This document shows, piece after piece, positions 36,111 through 50,054 of a DNA stretch of 64,000 nt. This DNA is from Hetaerina americana (Eukaryota; Arthropoda; Insecta; Odonata; Calopterygidae). A program made the translations under genes and the position numbers. The notes under the pieces were generated by a model. It searched no databases, was not told where the DNA came from, and saw only the letters and a list, made by a program, of their open reading frames with translations. The DNA lies in NCBI GenBank assembly GCA_022747635.1, contig JAKTNV010000003.1:99056454-99120453 (forward strand). The letters run 5' to 3'. How positions within the stretch are numbered: position 1 is the first letter of the stretch; every line of letters starts with the position of its first letter.

Positions 36111-39100
36111 GTGGTGGGGACACGAAGACGTTATGGTGACAGATGTCAAGATAACTTCTGCCGGCCAAAATTGAGACCACGTACTTGGTCACTCCTTTTA
36201 AACTTTCTGGCGATAGATACGGTGCAACCGTTTACAACGGGGAAAAATAAGTGTCTATGACAATGGAAGAGGAGTTCTTTGCAGGAATAAAGATAAATTA
36301 AAGATGTTGAGTTGAAAATGTTTGTAGTTTGAGCACCAGCGTGTATGTATTGCTGAAGAAATTTGCTCCGGGAATACTGAAACGATGGGGATCGATTTTG
36401 CAATTTCTTCCAGGAAAGTATTTCTCCCTAGGTGAGGAATAAAGAAAGAAAGAAAGTAAGACAATGAGAAAATAATTTCGCTAAAAGAAGAGTTATAGGA
36501 TAACTTATCGGTACGGGAAGCTAGAAGAATAATGGAATATGAGTAATCGTCACTTGAGTGATGCAAGCTTTGAGCAATAACCTTACATCCATCAGATGGA
36601 AAACCCCTTCACTAAAAACATGACAACCGAAATGAGGTTACACAATGGGGTAGAAATAATTGCAAAAGATCGTAGAATATGAAAGAAACAAATGCGAGAA
36701 AAAATGTAGGGAATAAGAAGAGAGCACGCGATAGAATTCGGTTTGAGATTGAACATGCGTCTTGCCATGCGGTTGCCAAAAGAGCCAGCCACCTTCCGAT
36801 TCTCCCTCATTCCGTCCACAAGATGCCTTTCCCTTTCCCTACACACTCGCGATCTCTTCGCCATTAATCCACGAAAGGAGGAGTCTTAAAAATAAAAATA
36901 ATCACAGGGGCAGAGGACGGCAGGAGGCTGAAAACGGAGGGTGGTGGGCTAAGGGGGGGGGTGGTGTGTTCACAGGAATTTTTAGGGTGCTGTTGTCGGT
37001 CGCTGCTGGGAGCGATGTAGTAGCGGGGAATAAATACGGCGATTCCGGAATCTATTAACATCGCGTTCCCACTGTCACTGGGTCATAAATCCCAAGCAAA
37101 TGGTTTTATTGATATCTTAATGGACTTGGAAGGAGTTTGTGACTCGGTGATTTTTTTTAGGAGTTTACCCACGTGTAGAATCGCCCCATTTTGTCGAGTT
37201 GTCTCTATTAAAGCACGACGGAGTGATTCATTCGGTGGGATGCGCGTGGCTTGACATGCATGGATGAATAAAATCTCGAAATTCTTATAAATTTTTGCTT
37301 ACAGAGAGCTATGCAGTCACTCTTCTTTCTCAAAAGAGCCGGCATTTGTACTTTCTATTTTCGAAACGTGCATCGTTCACGAAAAGATGCATGAGAGTCA
37401 TACATTTTGCAGGTTATCCGACACTATAAATGTTAAACGACAATATTAGCCATTCTACACTTTCAAAAAATTGAATATCCTTATTTAGGCATTCGAGTTT
37501 CGTCAAATTATATATGCTTAGCAGCATGATCAACCACGAATGATAATTTTCAGTCATTTTTTAACGCATTACAAAATGCAAACTCAAAATGCAAAATCCT
37601 CTTCACAGGACGTGTTTGATCCTTTATCGTTATTTTTTTTAAATAAAGAATCATTTTTAATTGATTGGTGTGCGTGTACTCGGGTGTTGCACCCATTGTC
37701 GATTTCATACAAGCTGGAGGCATCGAAGTAGGAGCCGGCCTGACGCCCTACGGAATATTGCTGCATCAAAACGGCTGTGGGGAGTTGAGCGACCGTAGCG
37801 CCCTTCTGCCCTATCTGGAAAAGAGGTGGCGAACTGCCGAAGTTTTAGGACTTTCTGCCGCGTAGTGTTTGAGCAAGGATATGAGGGAATAAAGGAAAGC
37901 TCTCCCCCGGGGTCTCTGCAGGTGCGCCCTGGGGTTGTCAAACCGAATGAATAACACGGAATTTAATACCGTGATTTTTGAGTGGCATTTAAAAAGTAAG
38001 TTTGGTTCAATTAAAGAAATTGCCTGCTATATGATTATTCAAATTTGTAATGCATACATTTTCGCGGGATACTTTAATTGTTTATTAGTGAAAATACGCT
38101 TTATGTAATCGTTCAATCGTTTCATTAATTAACATCTATCAAATATCTTCTTGACTCACGATTATCTACTTAACACGAGTATCTACTAAATTAATATTGT
38201 AAGGCAGAGTATCGCCTAAAAGTTTCTATCTCAAATATTTGAAATTCCCAATGAAAGATAATTTCCAAAACCATTTAAGGTCTTATTTAAAAAATAATTG
38301 CTAATATAATTGCCAATTTTGATTTAAATGAAAACCACAGTAAATGATGAATGATATTATAATCATCACCTTTGAATATGCCTAATATAAGCAAGAAATC
38401 CAATTGCATTTTTGGTTTACCGTACTAGTTGTATTATTTCTTTATGTCTCAAAGATCTTTGAAAAGTATTTCCATCCGAATCAAATGAATCCATCCAAAC
38501 TATATGCGGGTAGTAGTAAATATAATTTGTTTAGCAAAACATTGGACGTTACGACGTAGCATTTTATCTCTTGACGACTTCATTATGACTCGACGTAATT
38601 GCGTGAATTGCTGGTAGAAAAATATGATTACATTTCGAATAATTATCAATACGTATAATTTCCCATTCTTGAAAGTTGAAAGTGAATACGTTTATTGATA
38701 GTTATACGTAGATATTCACCGAAAAATGAAAGCCTTATGCCTGCAAGAAAAACAGAATTTACTACATTCCTACAGCCAACTGAGTGTTGACATCATTGCC
38801 CCAAGCCATAATATTAACCCTCTTTTCTACACCGCCAACCAGATAACAAACGGCAAAATCCCTCCGAACCCTGGCTGCCTATCACCCTAAAGCCCCACAA
38901 TCCCTTGCCAACCCCTTAGCGACCCCTAGCCCGCCCTCCCCTCACTCCATGGACTAAATCACCCTAGGCAGCTGCATCGGGGGAATGGAGTTACTAGGAG
39001 GGACATCTATGCGTGGCGCAGCGAAGTATTTGCACGTGCAAAATTCTAGCTGGCTGCAGGGCAGAAGGGCACAGCAGTAGACGACGAGACACAATGTTGA

Positions 39101-41220
39101 ACTTTCGATGTAAAAACAATTGTAATCGTATCTCAGTTCCATTTTGCCTTAGCGACGCAATTCATTGAAATCATGGTCACATCATGATACATGAAGAGTT
39201 ATAGAGACAATATTCAATAAACCCTTGCGGTAATTTTAATATGATGAGCTATATATTTAGGTAATTGTAAATGAATTATGTGATTCCCACAGGTAAATAA
39301 GTTTCATAAAATGCTCAAATGATCTCATTTCATGTAGTGCAATAAAGTTCTATTTTTACGAAATATCCATGTATCATGAAATAAAAAAAATGCAAAATTT
39401 TGTAGAAATGGGATACTGAATTTACAGTTGCCCTAAACCTTTCTCAGTACTAATACAAGATTATTTATTGTACTGATGCCAAAAGAAATCTCAAAGAGAA
39501 AATGTGAATGAAATTTGTTTACCCGAGGGTATATAGATCATTCAATCGTGTTATTACTAGCAGAAGGTAAATCTATTGATCAGTGACCGTTTACAGAGTC
39601 GGATTAAATTGAATTCATTTAAATGAATTGCTTGACTTTCTTCGAGATACGTAGGTAATCGATTTCTTCTTCCGGGAGTGATCTTTGGGAGTGCAGATGG
39701 CGAAGGGACGTATGAGATGGAATGAATGCGGTTTCTTATCCCGTTTAGGAGATATTTAGAGTTGGGAGAGCAGATGGGATGGAGGAAGTGTTACCCCTCG
39801 GCCTTCCTCCTTGCAGTTCGCAAGAGAACATAATGGTAGTGAGGTGAGATGATGGTTGACTGGCTTCTTCAAAACAGACCGCCGTCGCAGAGCCGCACCG
39901 CTTGCCGCGCTTCCCTCACGAAAGCAGCCGGGCGACTCAGAGGTACGCCTGCACGCAGGTAACACGCTTCGCTTCGCCTCTGGGTTCTATCGCATCAGGC
40001 CATTATCTCGCCGGGCAGATCGCGATCGTAAAAATTCAAATGACAGGTGAATACAAGCAATAAATCCGCGCGTCGGAAGCGGCGAGAAAAAAAGTGAAAA
40101 GAGTCAGGAGCCTTGGGCGCGTGGGTGGGTTTTGTCTAGAAGAATGTGTTCAACCGCCTATGTATGCACACGAGAAATACGCGAAAATATTCCTCAGTAC
40201 GTTCGATTGTTTTAACTTTCTTCATCAGAGGCTTGACACCAAAATCTTTTGCAACATTGTTCACGGAAAAATGATTTGATAATTCACGTACTTCGAGCTA
40301 TATTAGGAAGATTGGTTCACTTCCAACAACCTCTCAAATTAAATTGAGCACTGAATGCAAAGAAATGAGTGGATAAAAGAAATTTTATAATCGTGATTAG
40401 TTCATGAAATTTTTAATATCATTTAATATCATATGAGTAAAAATATTCACCATACATTTCTATGAAGTTTAGTGTAAATACTAAACTAAAACGAATGGCG
40501 TTTAAATAAACAGAAACAAAGTAAAAAGTTAATTACATCGATTGTTTGAATTAATCGGTCCTATAATTTACGATACCAGTCCCAGTGTGGGAGTTTTATG
40601 AGCAAAATGTTTGAGATTTGGGAATTATTTTGTCTGGAAATTTATTCTTAAGAGATTTTAATGTATATTTGTACATATTTTGACAAAAATACAGTAAAAA
40701 ACTTTTGACAAACATGATGGACAGACATTTTTACGATTTCTCCATCCTTCGGAAGCATAAGATGCGTCATTCTTTCTTCCAAATATCAAGGTACATCACG
40801 ATACGTTATCCATTGAAGTTCAAAATATTACTTATAATAGCAGTTGTATATAATAAAAATAAAACATAGCGAACACATAGCGCCTCTCATATTTAGCCTG
40901 TTTCCATTGATTGCTGACTCCATGAAGCAAAACAAAGTCATAAAAAGTTATTTACATTCAAATGCAAAAAAGATTAAGGATGTTTACCGGAGGTAAACGT
41001 CTCCGCGAACACCCATTACTACTGCGCAATCATTGTAATATATCAGCAAGGTATATCTATTGACGCTTTAAGTGGATTCATACATTCAACCAAGTGCCAT
41101 CTAGCATACCAATTGTGATGAATAATTCTTTGAGGGATGCCAGACCATCTATCACCCGGCGGCGCCACCAACAAATGTCACATTAAAATAGTGCATCCAC
41201 CTGAGTGTTGCTGAAAGTGA
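36111..41220. other. AT-rich 5' flank
   Basis: Mostly AT-rich, with a G-rich patch at 36,900-36,990, a balanced patch at 37,680-37,930 and another at 39,860-40,140. A small perfect hairpin, GTTTACCGGAGGTAAAC, is at about 40,983. A GGTGGCGCC motif lies on the minus strand at about 41,160. No gene recognised. Confidence 0.6.
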
Positions 41221-44180
41221 TTCAAGCCCCTGATTAGTTCAATGCACTCGAGATTTCCCCGATTGCAACCCACATTTGGCAACAGAAAGAGAAAGAATAT
41301 TTCGATGGGGATCTACATATCCATACGTGGATTTCAAAGGCATCGCGGGGATTCCCTTCTCCAAGGAACACACCATCATCGAAGATGCCGCACCTTCTTT
41401 CCATCTACGGCCCTCCCCACCACGCCCCACGCACCCAGCACCGGAACCCCCTCCCACCAGGGTGATGCCCTTACCATCAGTCATCCCATAACAAACATGC
41501 CTCCCCGCGCTCACGCACACGTCTGAATGCAACGCCCTCTGCTGTGTGGCGTCAGGCGAAACTTCGACGCGGCGCCAAAAGCATCATGTACCGCAGGGCA
41601 TGAGGGGAAGAGGGGGGGGGGAAGGAAAAAAAAATAAATCCTATCCATCTCCTCCCTTCCTCCGGCGGCTTCCTTTGAATCTTGTTCCCGGCCTTCGATT
41701 CCTCCCCGCCACCTCCTCCACCTCCACTTCCCGCGACTTCGCACCTGCGGCGTCGAGAGAGGAGTGGGTGTGGGGAGGGAGCGGGGTGTGGCGAGAAAGG
41801 TGCGGGTTTTGCCTTTTGCGTGGGCCCTCGTGCGTCTGCGTGTGTGGGAGAGGTGTTTGGATCGGGGTGATGGATGCGGGAAGAGGGACTTCCTCTCTTT
41901 TGCATCCGATGCCAAATGCAGTGGAGGATGAGCGTGCCTCCGATCCTCTTCCTCCCCACCTTTATCGACGGAGCGACGTGAATGCGGGCTGAGAGACTTC
42001 TGTAGAACTCTTTAGCCGCGGCACGAATGTGTACAACTCTCCCTGAACAATAGGACGACGCTTTGCAGCTACGTCCCGCTCTTACTTTGACGATTGGGTG
42101 CGACAGGTGATGCTTCAGAAAATACTTAAGAGCTGTATGGACAACGCGGTGATTACTGCTGATGAATTTAAATGTTTTTAAACAAAAAAAATGTTTACAC
42201 AAAAAACAGCTTTCCTGCTTCTTTATATAAATCACTGGATATACTTTATCAAAGGAAAATTATTAATTAAATACAGAAATCTATACATTTTATCCTATGA
42301 AGGAATTGCTTTGTCTTCGGGAAAATTATGTTTCAAGGCAATCGAAGCAATTTTGCTGAGGATTAAATTACCTTTTTAATATCATATTAACTCAAAACAG
42401 AGTAACATCATGGTAAGCTATCCTAATATTATATCGCTTGTATAATAGACTTAAACTTGTCAAGCTTATTCAGACGTTTGATCATATAAAACCTAAGCAC
42501 ACAAATATAATCATTAGTCCCTATCGCCAAATTTTCGACCTATTGATAATTATTAATTATGATGTTTACAGAATGGAAGAGAGCATATAAAACAGAAAGC
42601 GAAGATTATAAACAGAAATGTTTGTCTAAATCCACTTTAAATTAACTAAGAGCATGACGAGTAAAGTAGCATTCATAGATATCCTAGTGCAGTATTATCT
42701 AAAAAAAATGGATTTAAGATAGATAGATAGTTTTCTTTATATTGGGGCGGAATTGAGACTATGGAGTCTCTTCTACCACCTCACCAGGAAAAGCCTTCAC
42801 CTTAACTGAGCTTGCGTGAACATTTATAGGAAAGAATAAGTGGAGGTTGAGGCATAGTTATAAAAAAATCAGTATGATAGAATTCGTTTCCTACGAACGA
42901 AAACAACTCGATAATGAAAAATGAAGGATATTACCTTCAACCTAGACCTTAGGTATAGGTGCTACTCCAGAGGAAAAAAATCGTAATCATTATTATCCTT
43001 TGCCGGACAAGTACGTTGATTTGAAATGTTTTGTAATTAAAGTTCATAGATTATACATTTCAAAATATTTCATGACTAGTTATCTAAATACACATTTAAG
43101 AATTACCATAAGGCCGAAGAATCATGATTCTTAATGGTACTTTTATGACTGTGACAGAAAATAATAACTTGAGTGATGAGGTTACGTGCTAAGTATTTGC
43201 TGATCTTTTTTCATTCCAAAATAGGGATGTGAGTTGGCATTGGCTGAACCTCATTAAATGTAGGCATCAGATGATTTTTCCAAATAAGTGTTACCATGAT
43301 ATAAAACGAGACGTACTTTCTGAAGCTGGAAAATTCTAGAATTATCTAGCATAACTCCACGCTCTATTGCACCCCGTAATTTATGTTTTAGATTTAACTG
43401 GTTTCGCTTGTACTTCTTGTCAAGAGAACCTGAAGAATTAGGCATTTTGCTTGAAGACTATTTGTTCAAATTATTTGAATTTTATATCATCCCTTAAGAT
43501 GCGATACGCAATGTTGTTCTTTCTGAAAATTTTAAATAGTGAGGAAATTACATCAATTAGAAATATTACGACGTGCTTTTTTGTGAAAATGTGGATAAAT
43601 TAAGCTCTAGCGTTAGAAACGCCAACACATATTCATTTACCCTATTAAATTTGAATGGCGTGCAGTTTATTTAAAGAATTAGTATTTTTATGAATACAAA
43701 TTCTACGAAAACCATTGCATTAATCTTATTAAATTTAATTTGCTAGGTGAGACTAGAGCTCACTAAATAATAATCCCTCCAGCTGATTCTGAACATGCCG
43801 ATTTGGTATTTTGTGACAAAAAACTTAATAATTATTCATGAGTAAATTGCTAGCTGCTCGTAGCTCTAAATCCGCCCCGTTTTTGGTTGGCAAATTCAGT
43901 GACGTTTCAGAACACTTTTGAACGACCGCCGACCATATCACGTTGTAAAAAAAGTGAATATGAAGTATACTATATATGTGCCTTCCTCTGCACCTCGTCT
44001 GTCGAGAATACGTATTTCGAAACGTTGAATTCGCTGGTAAAATTTAGCGTGTTCAGCATAGAGAAATTTACAGGAAGGGTCCCATCGCAAAAACACATAC
44101 GGATACCTCGGAGAGTGCGCACCGCCACATCTTATGTTAGTAGGAGTAAAAGGATTCCGATGTGTTTGCTCACGCCACGG
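41221..44180. other. GC-rich patch with CTCF-like site, then AT-rich DNA
   Basis: 41,380-41,960 is GC-rich with C-rich and G-rich halves. The remainder is AT-rich without recognisable content. Confidence 0.6.
41532..41545 (-). promoter_or_regulatory. CTCF-like site
   Basis: The minus strand reads ACAGCAGAGGGCGT, matching 12 of 14 positions of the CTCF core CCASYAGRKGGCRS, including the whole AGRKGGC centre. CTCF marks boundary elements in insect Hox clusters. The site lies about 8 kb upstream of the candidate promoter. One match in 64 kb can arise by chance. Confidence 0.35.
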
Positions 44181-45476
44181 CGTTTGCACGTTGGCATCGC
44201 TAACAAAGGTGACGGAGGGCGTGATCGGGATGAGCTGATGCAGAGAGAGGGAGAAGAGGACTGGGGGGGGGGGAGAGGGGCGGATGGAGCGTCATGGGTC
44301 TCGAACTGGAATGAGACGGATGGGAGGGAAAAGCGATGGCAGGTGGCGTGGTGGAGGGGGTTGGATGAGTAGGTTCGCTCGTGGGGGGGGGGGAGGAAGG
44401 AAGGAGTGAGTTCCTGTCCTGGCAGCACTCGTCTTCTCCGGCGTGGAGGAGTTAGTATACACAGAGCGCAGGCAGGCCGCAGTTATTTTCATCGCATGGG
44501 AGGCGGAGCCAGGGATTTGAGGAGGAGAGGTGAAGGAAGAATGCGAAGGGGAGTCGGGGAGAGGGGTGAGAAGACTGGCTCCGAAGTGGAGGGAGGCGAT
44601 GGGAAGGTGGAGATAAGGAAGCGAGGGGGAGGTTTGTGATAGGGATTCGGAGTTAGAGAATAGAAATGAGGATGCTAGGTTGAGAATAGCGCCGAGAATC
44701 GGAGATAATGGGCACGGGAGTCTGTGATATGAATAGAAGGGGTTTGGACGTGGAAGCGTTTGAAATTATAAAGAGCAACTGGAGCAGAATAGCAATGTTG
44801 CATTAGAATTTTGACATACCTGCCTACAGATTAAAGTCAGTTACAGGCTTGTATGAGAAGAAGGATTCCGAAAAAAGGGAAATTAAGTGTGGGAACGAAG
44901 AAGCTACTGAATATATCGAAGGGATTATCTAAGAAAGAGAATTATTCATGAAATAAATAAAAAATCAATGATAAACTGACGAATCAAAATGATAAACTGA
45001 TAGAAAATTAGTTTGTAATTGTTATATTAAAAATGTAATATTATAGATATGTTTCCATGAGAGAGGAGCTATTTAGAATGCAGTTACGATAATATGAAGA
45101 GAAACGGAAATAGTTTTTCGCAGGCTCATTTATTGAAATATGATCCTTGGCTAGCACGCCTGAAGAGAGTGTATCCACATCGGGATTTATGCATTTCGGA
45201 ATGAAAAAGTGCCTAAACATTTAAAAAGTTGTAGGAAAGCCTAGCAGGATAATGATGCTGGAAACAAGCCCTACTCGGCGCAGATTTTCTGTGAGCTGAA
45301 GTATTCCTTTGAAGAAGAACTCACTCGTGATCTCAGTCTTCCTTACGAATGAGAAACTAATGTCACGCGTAATGAGAAAGATATCAATGTAATACAATGC
45401 AGTATTTCTATTTAAAATGATTGAAGGCTCGATAACGTAAATATAATACCTTTCGCACCTAGAGCATTGGTTGATG
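44181..45476. other. Purine-rich block, then AT-rich DNA
   Basis: 44,200-44,640 is G/GA-rich on the plus strand with two poly-G runs of 11. Nothing recognised beyond that, up to the foldback element. Confidence 0.65.
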
Positions 45477-45491
45477 AACAATATAATTAAG

Positions 45492-45689
45492 ATAAGGGTA
45501 AAAAATAACAGAAAAGTTTCACTTCCACACACATTTAATGTCCTACGACCATGGTTTTGGTGCTGCGCATCATCATCAGGTGATCGAAACCGTGGTCGTA
45601 GGACATTAAAAGTGTGTGGAAGTGTCAAGTTTCTGTTGTTTTTTACCCTCATCATGAAGGAATTCCACAAAGTTAAGCCTGAAACTGTT
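45492..45689. mobile_element. Foldback retroelement remnant, Penelope-like, with 15-bp target duplication
   Basis: Arms at 45,492-45,558 and 45,585-45,652 are inverted copies with roughly 88% identity over about 66 bases by eye, separated by 26 bases. The unit is flanked by a perfect 15-bp direct repeat, AACAATATAATTAAG, at 45,477-45,491 and 45,690-45,704. Both arms carry GTCGTAGGACATTAAA and GTGTGTGGAAGTG. The minus strand has CTGATGA at 45,579-45,573 upstream of AAAACC, and the plus arm has GATCGAAACC. These are pieces resembling the hammerhead core found in the terminal repeats of Penelope-like elements. No coding sequence remains. Confidence 0.6.
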
Positions 45690-47071
45690 AACAATATAAT
45701 TAAGGAATTCCGTTATTCTATGTATCGTATTAGATGCTTAAAACTTTGACTGCACCTCACATTTTTTTCTCACAGCTTGTATTTAAAAATGGAATTCGAA
45801 CCAAAGCAACAATTTTCGGATATATATTTAAATAGACCGATTTGAAAAGAATCGAAAGTTGGTTAAAATTTTAGAGACGTAATTGATTAAAAAACATGTT
45901 GGGATTTAAAATACATAGTCATCAATGGAAGTTGCCAATATTAATTCTCAATCCTTAAAATCACGACAAGCTCTCAAAAGATAATTAATCTAGATACTCG
46001 TGAAAATATAAAAATTTAGCAATGAAGATAAATAAAACCGCCCATTCCAATACTCGAATATGTCAAGGAATGTTAGCAATCCGTTGGTTTTATCCCCAGT
46101 AGATGGATACCTAAGCAAAAGCTGTAGAGAAAATGAACTTGGCAGAAGTCAGCCTTGAGTAAATAATGAATTCGCTTAAAGAGACAAACAGCGGATAAAT
46201 TAAAATGGGGACCATCCCTTGACAATGAGCGTCTCAGCTGTGACAGAAAAGAAACGAGCAGCAGTCCCTTTAAATTGAAAATGAAATCTGGAAAGGGGTT
46301 GGGAGGCGCAGAGGAGGTGGAGGAGGCGGTGAACAGCGAGTGGATGGGTGATATCGGAGTGGAGATGAACCTTAAGCCTTTCGTACGGGTGAGTGTTGGG
46401 CCGAATGGCTTCCTCTCGTGCTTTATGGACACAGCGTGACTGCTTCTCCCTCTCCTCGGTTCTCCATTTGCCCCTGCCCCCCGGTCCTTGCTCCGGCACC
46501 AGTTCTTCCCACTACTCTCACCCAGGCCATCCCACCCCTGTGTCCCTTAACCACCGGCGCCACCCCACCTACTCCCACCGTCCACCCGCCCCACGCCCGC
46601 GGTTGGAAGGAAGGAGGGCTACTCTCTCCTCCCTCATTTTTACAGCACGGTGAACGTAACAGTTAAAGTCAATAAAACATGAAATCAACAAGCCGTAAAC
46701 CATAATGGTGCTTAAAGCTCCGAAAACACAGCAGTTGACAAGATTCTGGCGTATCTTCTTAAGCTGATGCTGACTGATTTTCATACGGATTTAATGTATT
46801 TTTTGCTGTCGAGTCGCTGAAAACATTCTCTAGCCGCCTTTCTCCCTGAATAGTTATTTTCTTCTTAGCAGATATGCACAATTTTCTCTAAAGATTCCTT
46901 CATATCCATAGTAATAATTTGATAATAATTTTTATCTATTTCCCGTTAGTGTTTAATTTTAACGTGAAATTAGTTTAATTATTTGCCGGTTTTTAGAACA
47001 AATGAGGTAGTTACGCAAGAAAGGTCCACTACATATATTAAATATGCACAAAAGGTAACATAATTAGCCCT

Positions 47072-47117
47072 CAAGAGGAGTAAACAAGAACTTTAACAAG
47101 AGGAGTAAACAAGAACT
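47072..47117 (+). repeat. Tandem duplication of a 21-bp segment
   Basis: Two identical 21-bp copies (core GAGGAGTAAACAAGAACT) start at 47,072 and 47,097 with 4 bases between them. The second directly abuts the SINE-like element at 47,118, so the duplication may be connected with that insertion. Confidence 0.8.
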
Positions 47118-47303
47118 CTAGGCGAGCACGTCACATCCTCGTTTACCAATTCGGAGGTCATGGGCTCGATTCTCATCTAAATTTGTTTTTTTCAATCTAA
47201 GGGTCGGGTGTTTGTAATTGTTTCTCTTGTAATATCATTTTTAAAAGTCCCATGCAAAAGGCAAAGTGCTGTTTTTGGATTAATATGAAATAAATAAATA
47301 GAA
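47118..47303 (+). mobile_element. tRNA-derived SINE-like element with ATAA-type tail
   Basis: A tRNA-like head runs from about 47,118. A-box-like TAGGCGAGCACG is followed about 50 bases on by a B-box-like GGGCTCGATTC. A short body follows and ends in an AAATAAATAAATAG tail at about 47,288-47,302. No clear target duplication was found, but two tandem copies of a 21-bp segment sit immediately upstream. It is a different family from the 20.7-kb element. Confidence 0.5.
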
Positions 47304-48102
47304 ATGAATTAATTTTAAAAGTGTCAAATTTGTTCGACCAAAAATGGTAATAAATGTATTGGAAAATATTTCAATGAGTCTGTATAAACAAATGAATCTG
47401 TCTGTTGAGCTACATGCTCAGAAAAAAATGATAGTATTTTATTGATCGCAGGACTTGATACATTTAATTTCGGATATTTTAGAAAGGTACGTATTATCTT
47501 TTACACTAATTGCATGATATCAATCCTCTAAGAATGAAAGGAGTTTAGCAAAGTGAAATTAGTTTCCAATGACATCATTTCGTCGCTCTACTTCAGAAAA
47601 AGAGAGCGTCAAAAATGTACTTTAACTTTAACAGGTAATTGTTTGAAGAATTCAGCTCTAATGTAACTTGGACATTTTGAATATATGAAGAACTTCCCAT
47701 CGATAATTATTTCCGTATGACATGACAATGTATATCTATATGTAAAAAATTAAAAAAAATTTTTTATTTTAAATAATATAAGGAGGAAATTTTATTATTG
47801 AAGCAAGAGGTAAAATGTTTAACCTTTTCAAGGGTAGTAAACAGCTACTCGTTTTATTTAAACCGGAATCGATTCTAATTTCCCTTCGATGCAATTTAAA
47901 TGGACGTTAATTATGGAACTAATCACCTATTGCTTTAATGTTAAACTGGACTCAAGAGGAAATGAAAGCATAGTAAAGATATATTTTCTAATTGGAAACT
48001 TACTTATTTGCATTGAAGAGAACCGTTCTCAAGAGATAATAAACCATAAGTGACCTAGGAACGCAAATAGTTAACATGGGATTCATGTAGCAATCTTTTA
48101 AA

Positions 48103-48125
48103 TTTATATATATATATATATAAAT

Positions 48126-48209
<84 letters not shown>

Positions 48210-48214
48210 GTATA
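48103..48214. repeat. TA microsatellite with TAAA interruptions and TATG tail
   Basis: TA repeats are interrupted twice by an extra A (TATAAATATA) near the start, then an uninterrupted TA run, ending in four TATG units. Confidence 0.95.
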
Positions 48215-50054
48215 ACCTGTTCACCTGCCAAACTTGGTTCTATATTTAGAAGCACAATTTCTTGATAATTAAGCGTCTAAATTTAAGTCAAATAATGCAG
48301 GTGAACACTTATGGACCAATTATTTTCTTTACCACACAAATATCAATCTATTCAAAGACCCTTAAGTGTTCAAACTTTTGAAGAATGGAAACATTTTCAT
48401 GACTAAGAAGTAAGACGTTGAGACTTTCGGATCATATTGTATCCTGGAAGTTCAAACACACGTAAGGGAACTGAATAAATACTATAAAGATTAACACGAC
48501 AGATTTAACACCCTCCGGATTCGAGAAACAAGACTCATTCACGGAATCCGGTGGCAATGAAAATTTATTGGGAGGGTGAATTAGAATAACGCGAAATACC
48601 GGAATGCTCACTCCCTCCTTGAAAGTACAGCTCCGAACCTCCTTTTGCCTCCTTGTTATCTTTAAAGACCAATTAAATACGGGCACTTTGTGGTCGTTAA
48701 AAACTGATTCACTGGGGAAGCTCCTCGCAACAGAACGGCTATATCGCACACAGGTGCACGCGGGAGGGATTGAGCGAGCGGTCGGCGGGAGGGTAAAAAC
48801 GTAATAGATAGGCCATTAGCGGCGCTTCGAAGTGTTTAACAGAGATATATGGCGGAGATATAAGATGGAGAGGGAGATGGTGTGAGGAGACGGGAGGGTG
48901 GGAGGTTTAGGTGAGGCGGGTGTGGGAGAGGGTAAGAGACGATGTCTTTGGGGTTCACCCACGAGACTTTTATAACGCATGGATAGGTGAATGGAAGGGT
49001 GGAGATGGACCTTATATAGGATTAGGTCGAGGGTGAGAGTGTGGGGTGTGTACCGGTAGGCGAAGGGGGCTTTTCGGGGTGGTGTGGGTAGAGAGCAGAA
49101 CGGAGGAGAGGGGACGCAGTGAAAGTGAAAGAGCGAAGACGGAGTTTGGGACCAATTGACGTGGAGTGAGGAGCAGAGGAATCGTTAAAGAGACCATAAA
49201 AACAGGGTGTAAGAATATAAAAAATTTCGATACAAAGAGCTTGACGAAAAATCTCGCAAAATTTGAAGGCCACAGTACCGCTCGCCGAAATAATTTATGA
49301 AATAAAATCATTCGCTGAAGTCAGTCGCATTCCAATATTTGTACAATAATTTGACCCTGAAAATAAAATTTATGAATGACACCAGGAATCCTGAATATTG
49401 AGGTGGCAAAAGATATTTCGTTGAAGACATATTTACGAGGTATCCGATACATACCTATGGACACGCATTAAGCAGTCCAATATTTCCATAAATGTTTCAG
49501 TACAAATGTATTTTTATCATTATATGAGGAAGTGGGTTTCAAGCAAATGAATTTTTTAATACACTATACACTACAACAATAAGACATAGATAATTTAAAA
49601 TAGCCCGAACTTATACATTTTTCTACAATTTAAGCAAAACGTCAATTTATCTTAATTCCTAATGGAATTTTTGGTAACAGCAGAAAAAGATATATTCCCG
49701 TATTTTAGACCCAGAAAACTGTCACTTTGTTAGTAGGTTTCATCCAAATACGTACACATTTAACATTATGGCCACCAATTTGTCACAGTGCGATCTTGAA
49801 CCTAGGAGTCTCCCAACCACAATGCTAACCCTAAAATGCAACAATTCAAACGCGACGAATTTACTCAAACCATTAGCGGGAATGTCCAAGTAAATGAGCA
49901 GAGCAAACTCTCGCCCTGTGAAGAAAAAACCAAACTCCCTTTTAACTCCTCCACCTCTCCTCTCCCTCCCACTCGACCTCGGGCGCTGCGCCCACGGGAA
50001 AAAATGCGCCTTCCCTCGCCGGTCGAAGAGGAGGTGAACACCGGTAGCGACGCA
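48215..50054. other. AT-rich flank with a purine-rich patch
   Basis: 48,860-49,140 is GA/GGA-rich on the plus strand. Otherwise AT-rich with nothing recognised. Confidence 0.65.

Larger units (their letters stand above)
45705..48102. other. AT-rich flank with a small GC patch
   Basis: 46,280-46,640 switches from purine- to C-rich. Apart from the 21-bp duplication and SINE-like element listed separately, the rest is AT-rich and unremarkable. Confidence 0.65.

Noticed and set aside
37660..37870. A balanced-composition open frame of 66 codons with protein-like look
   Set aside because: It begins without splice context, is opposed by a frame of similar length on the other strand, and matches no family I know.
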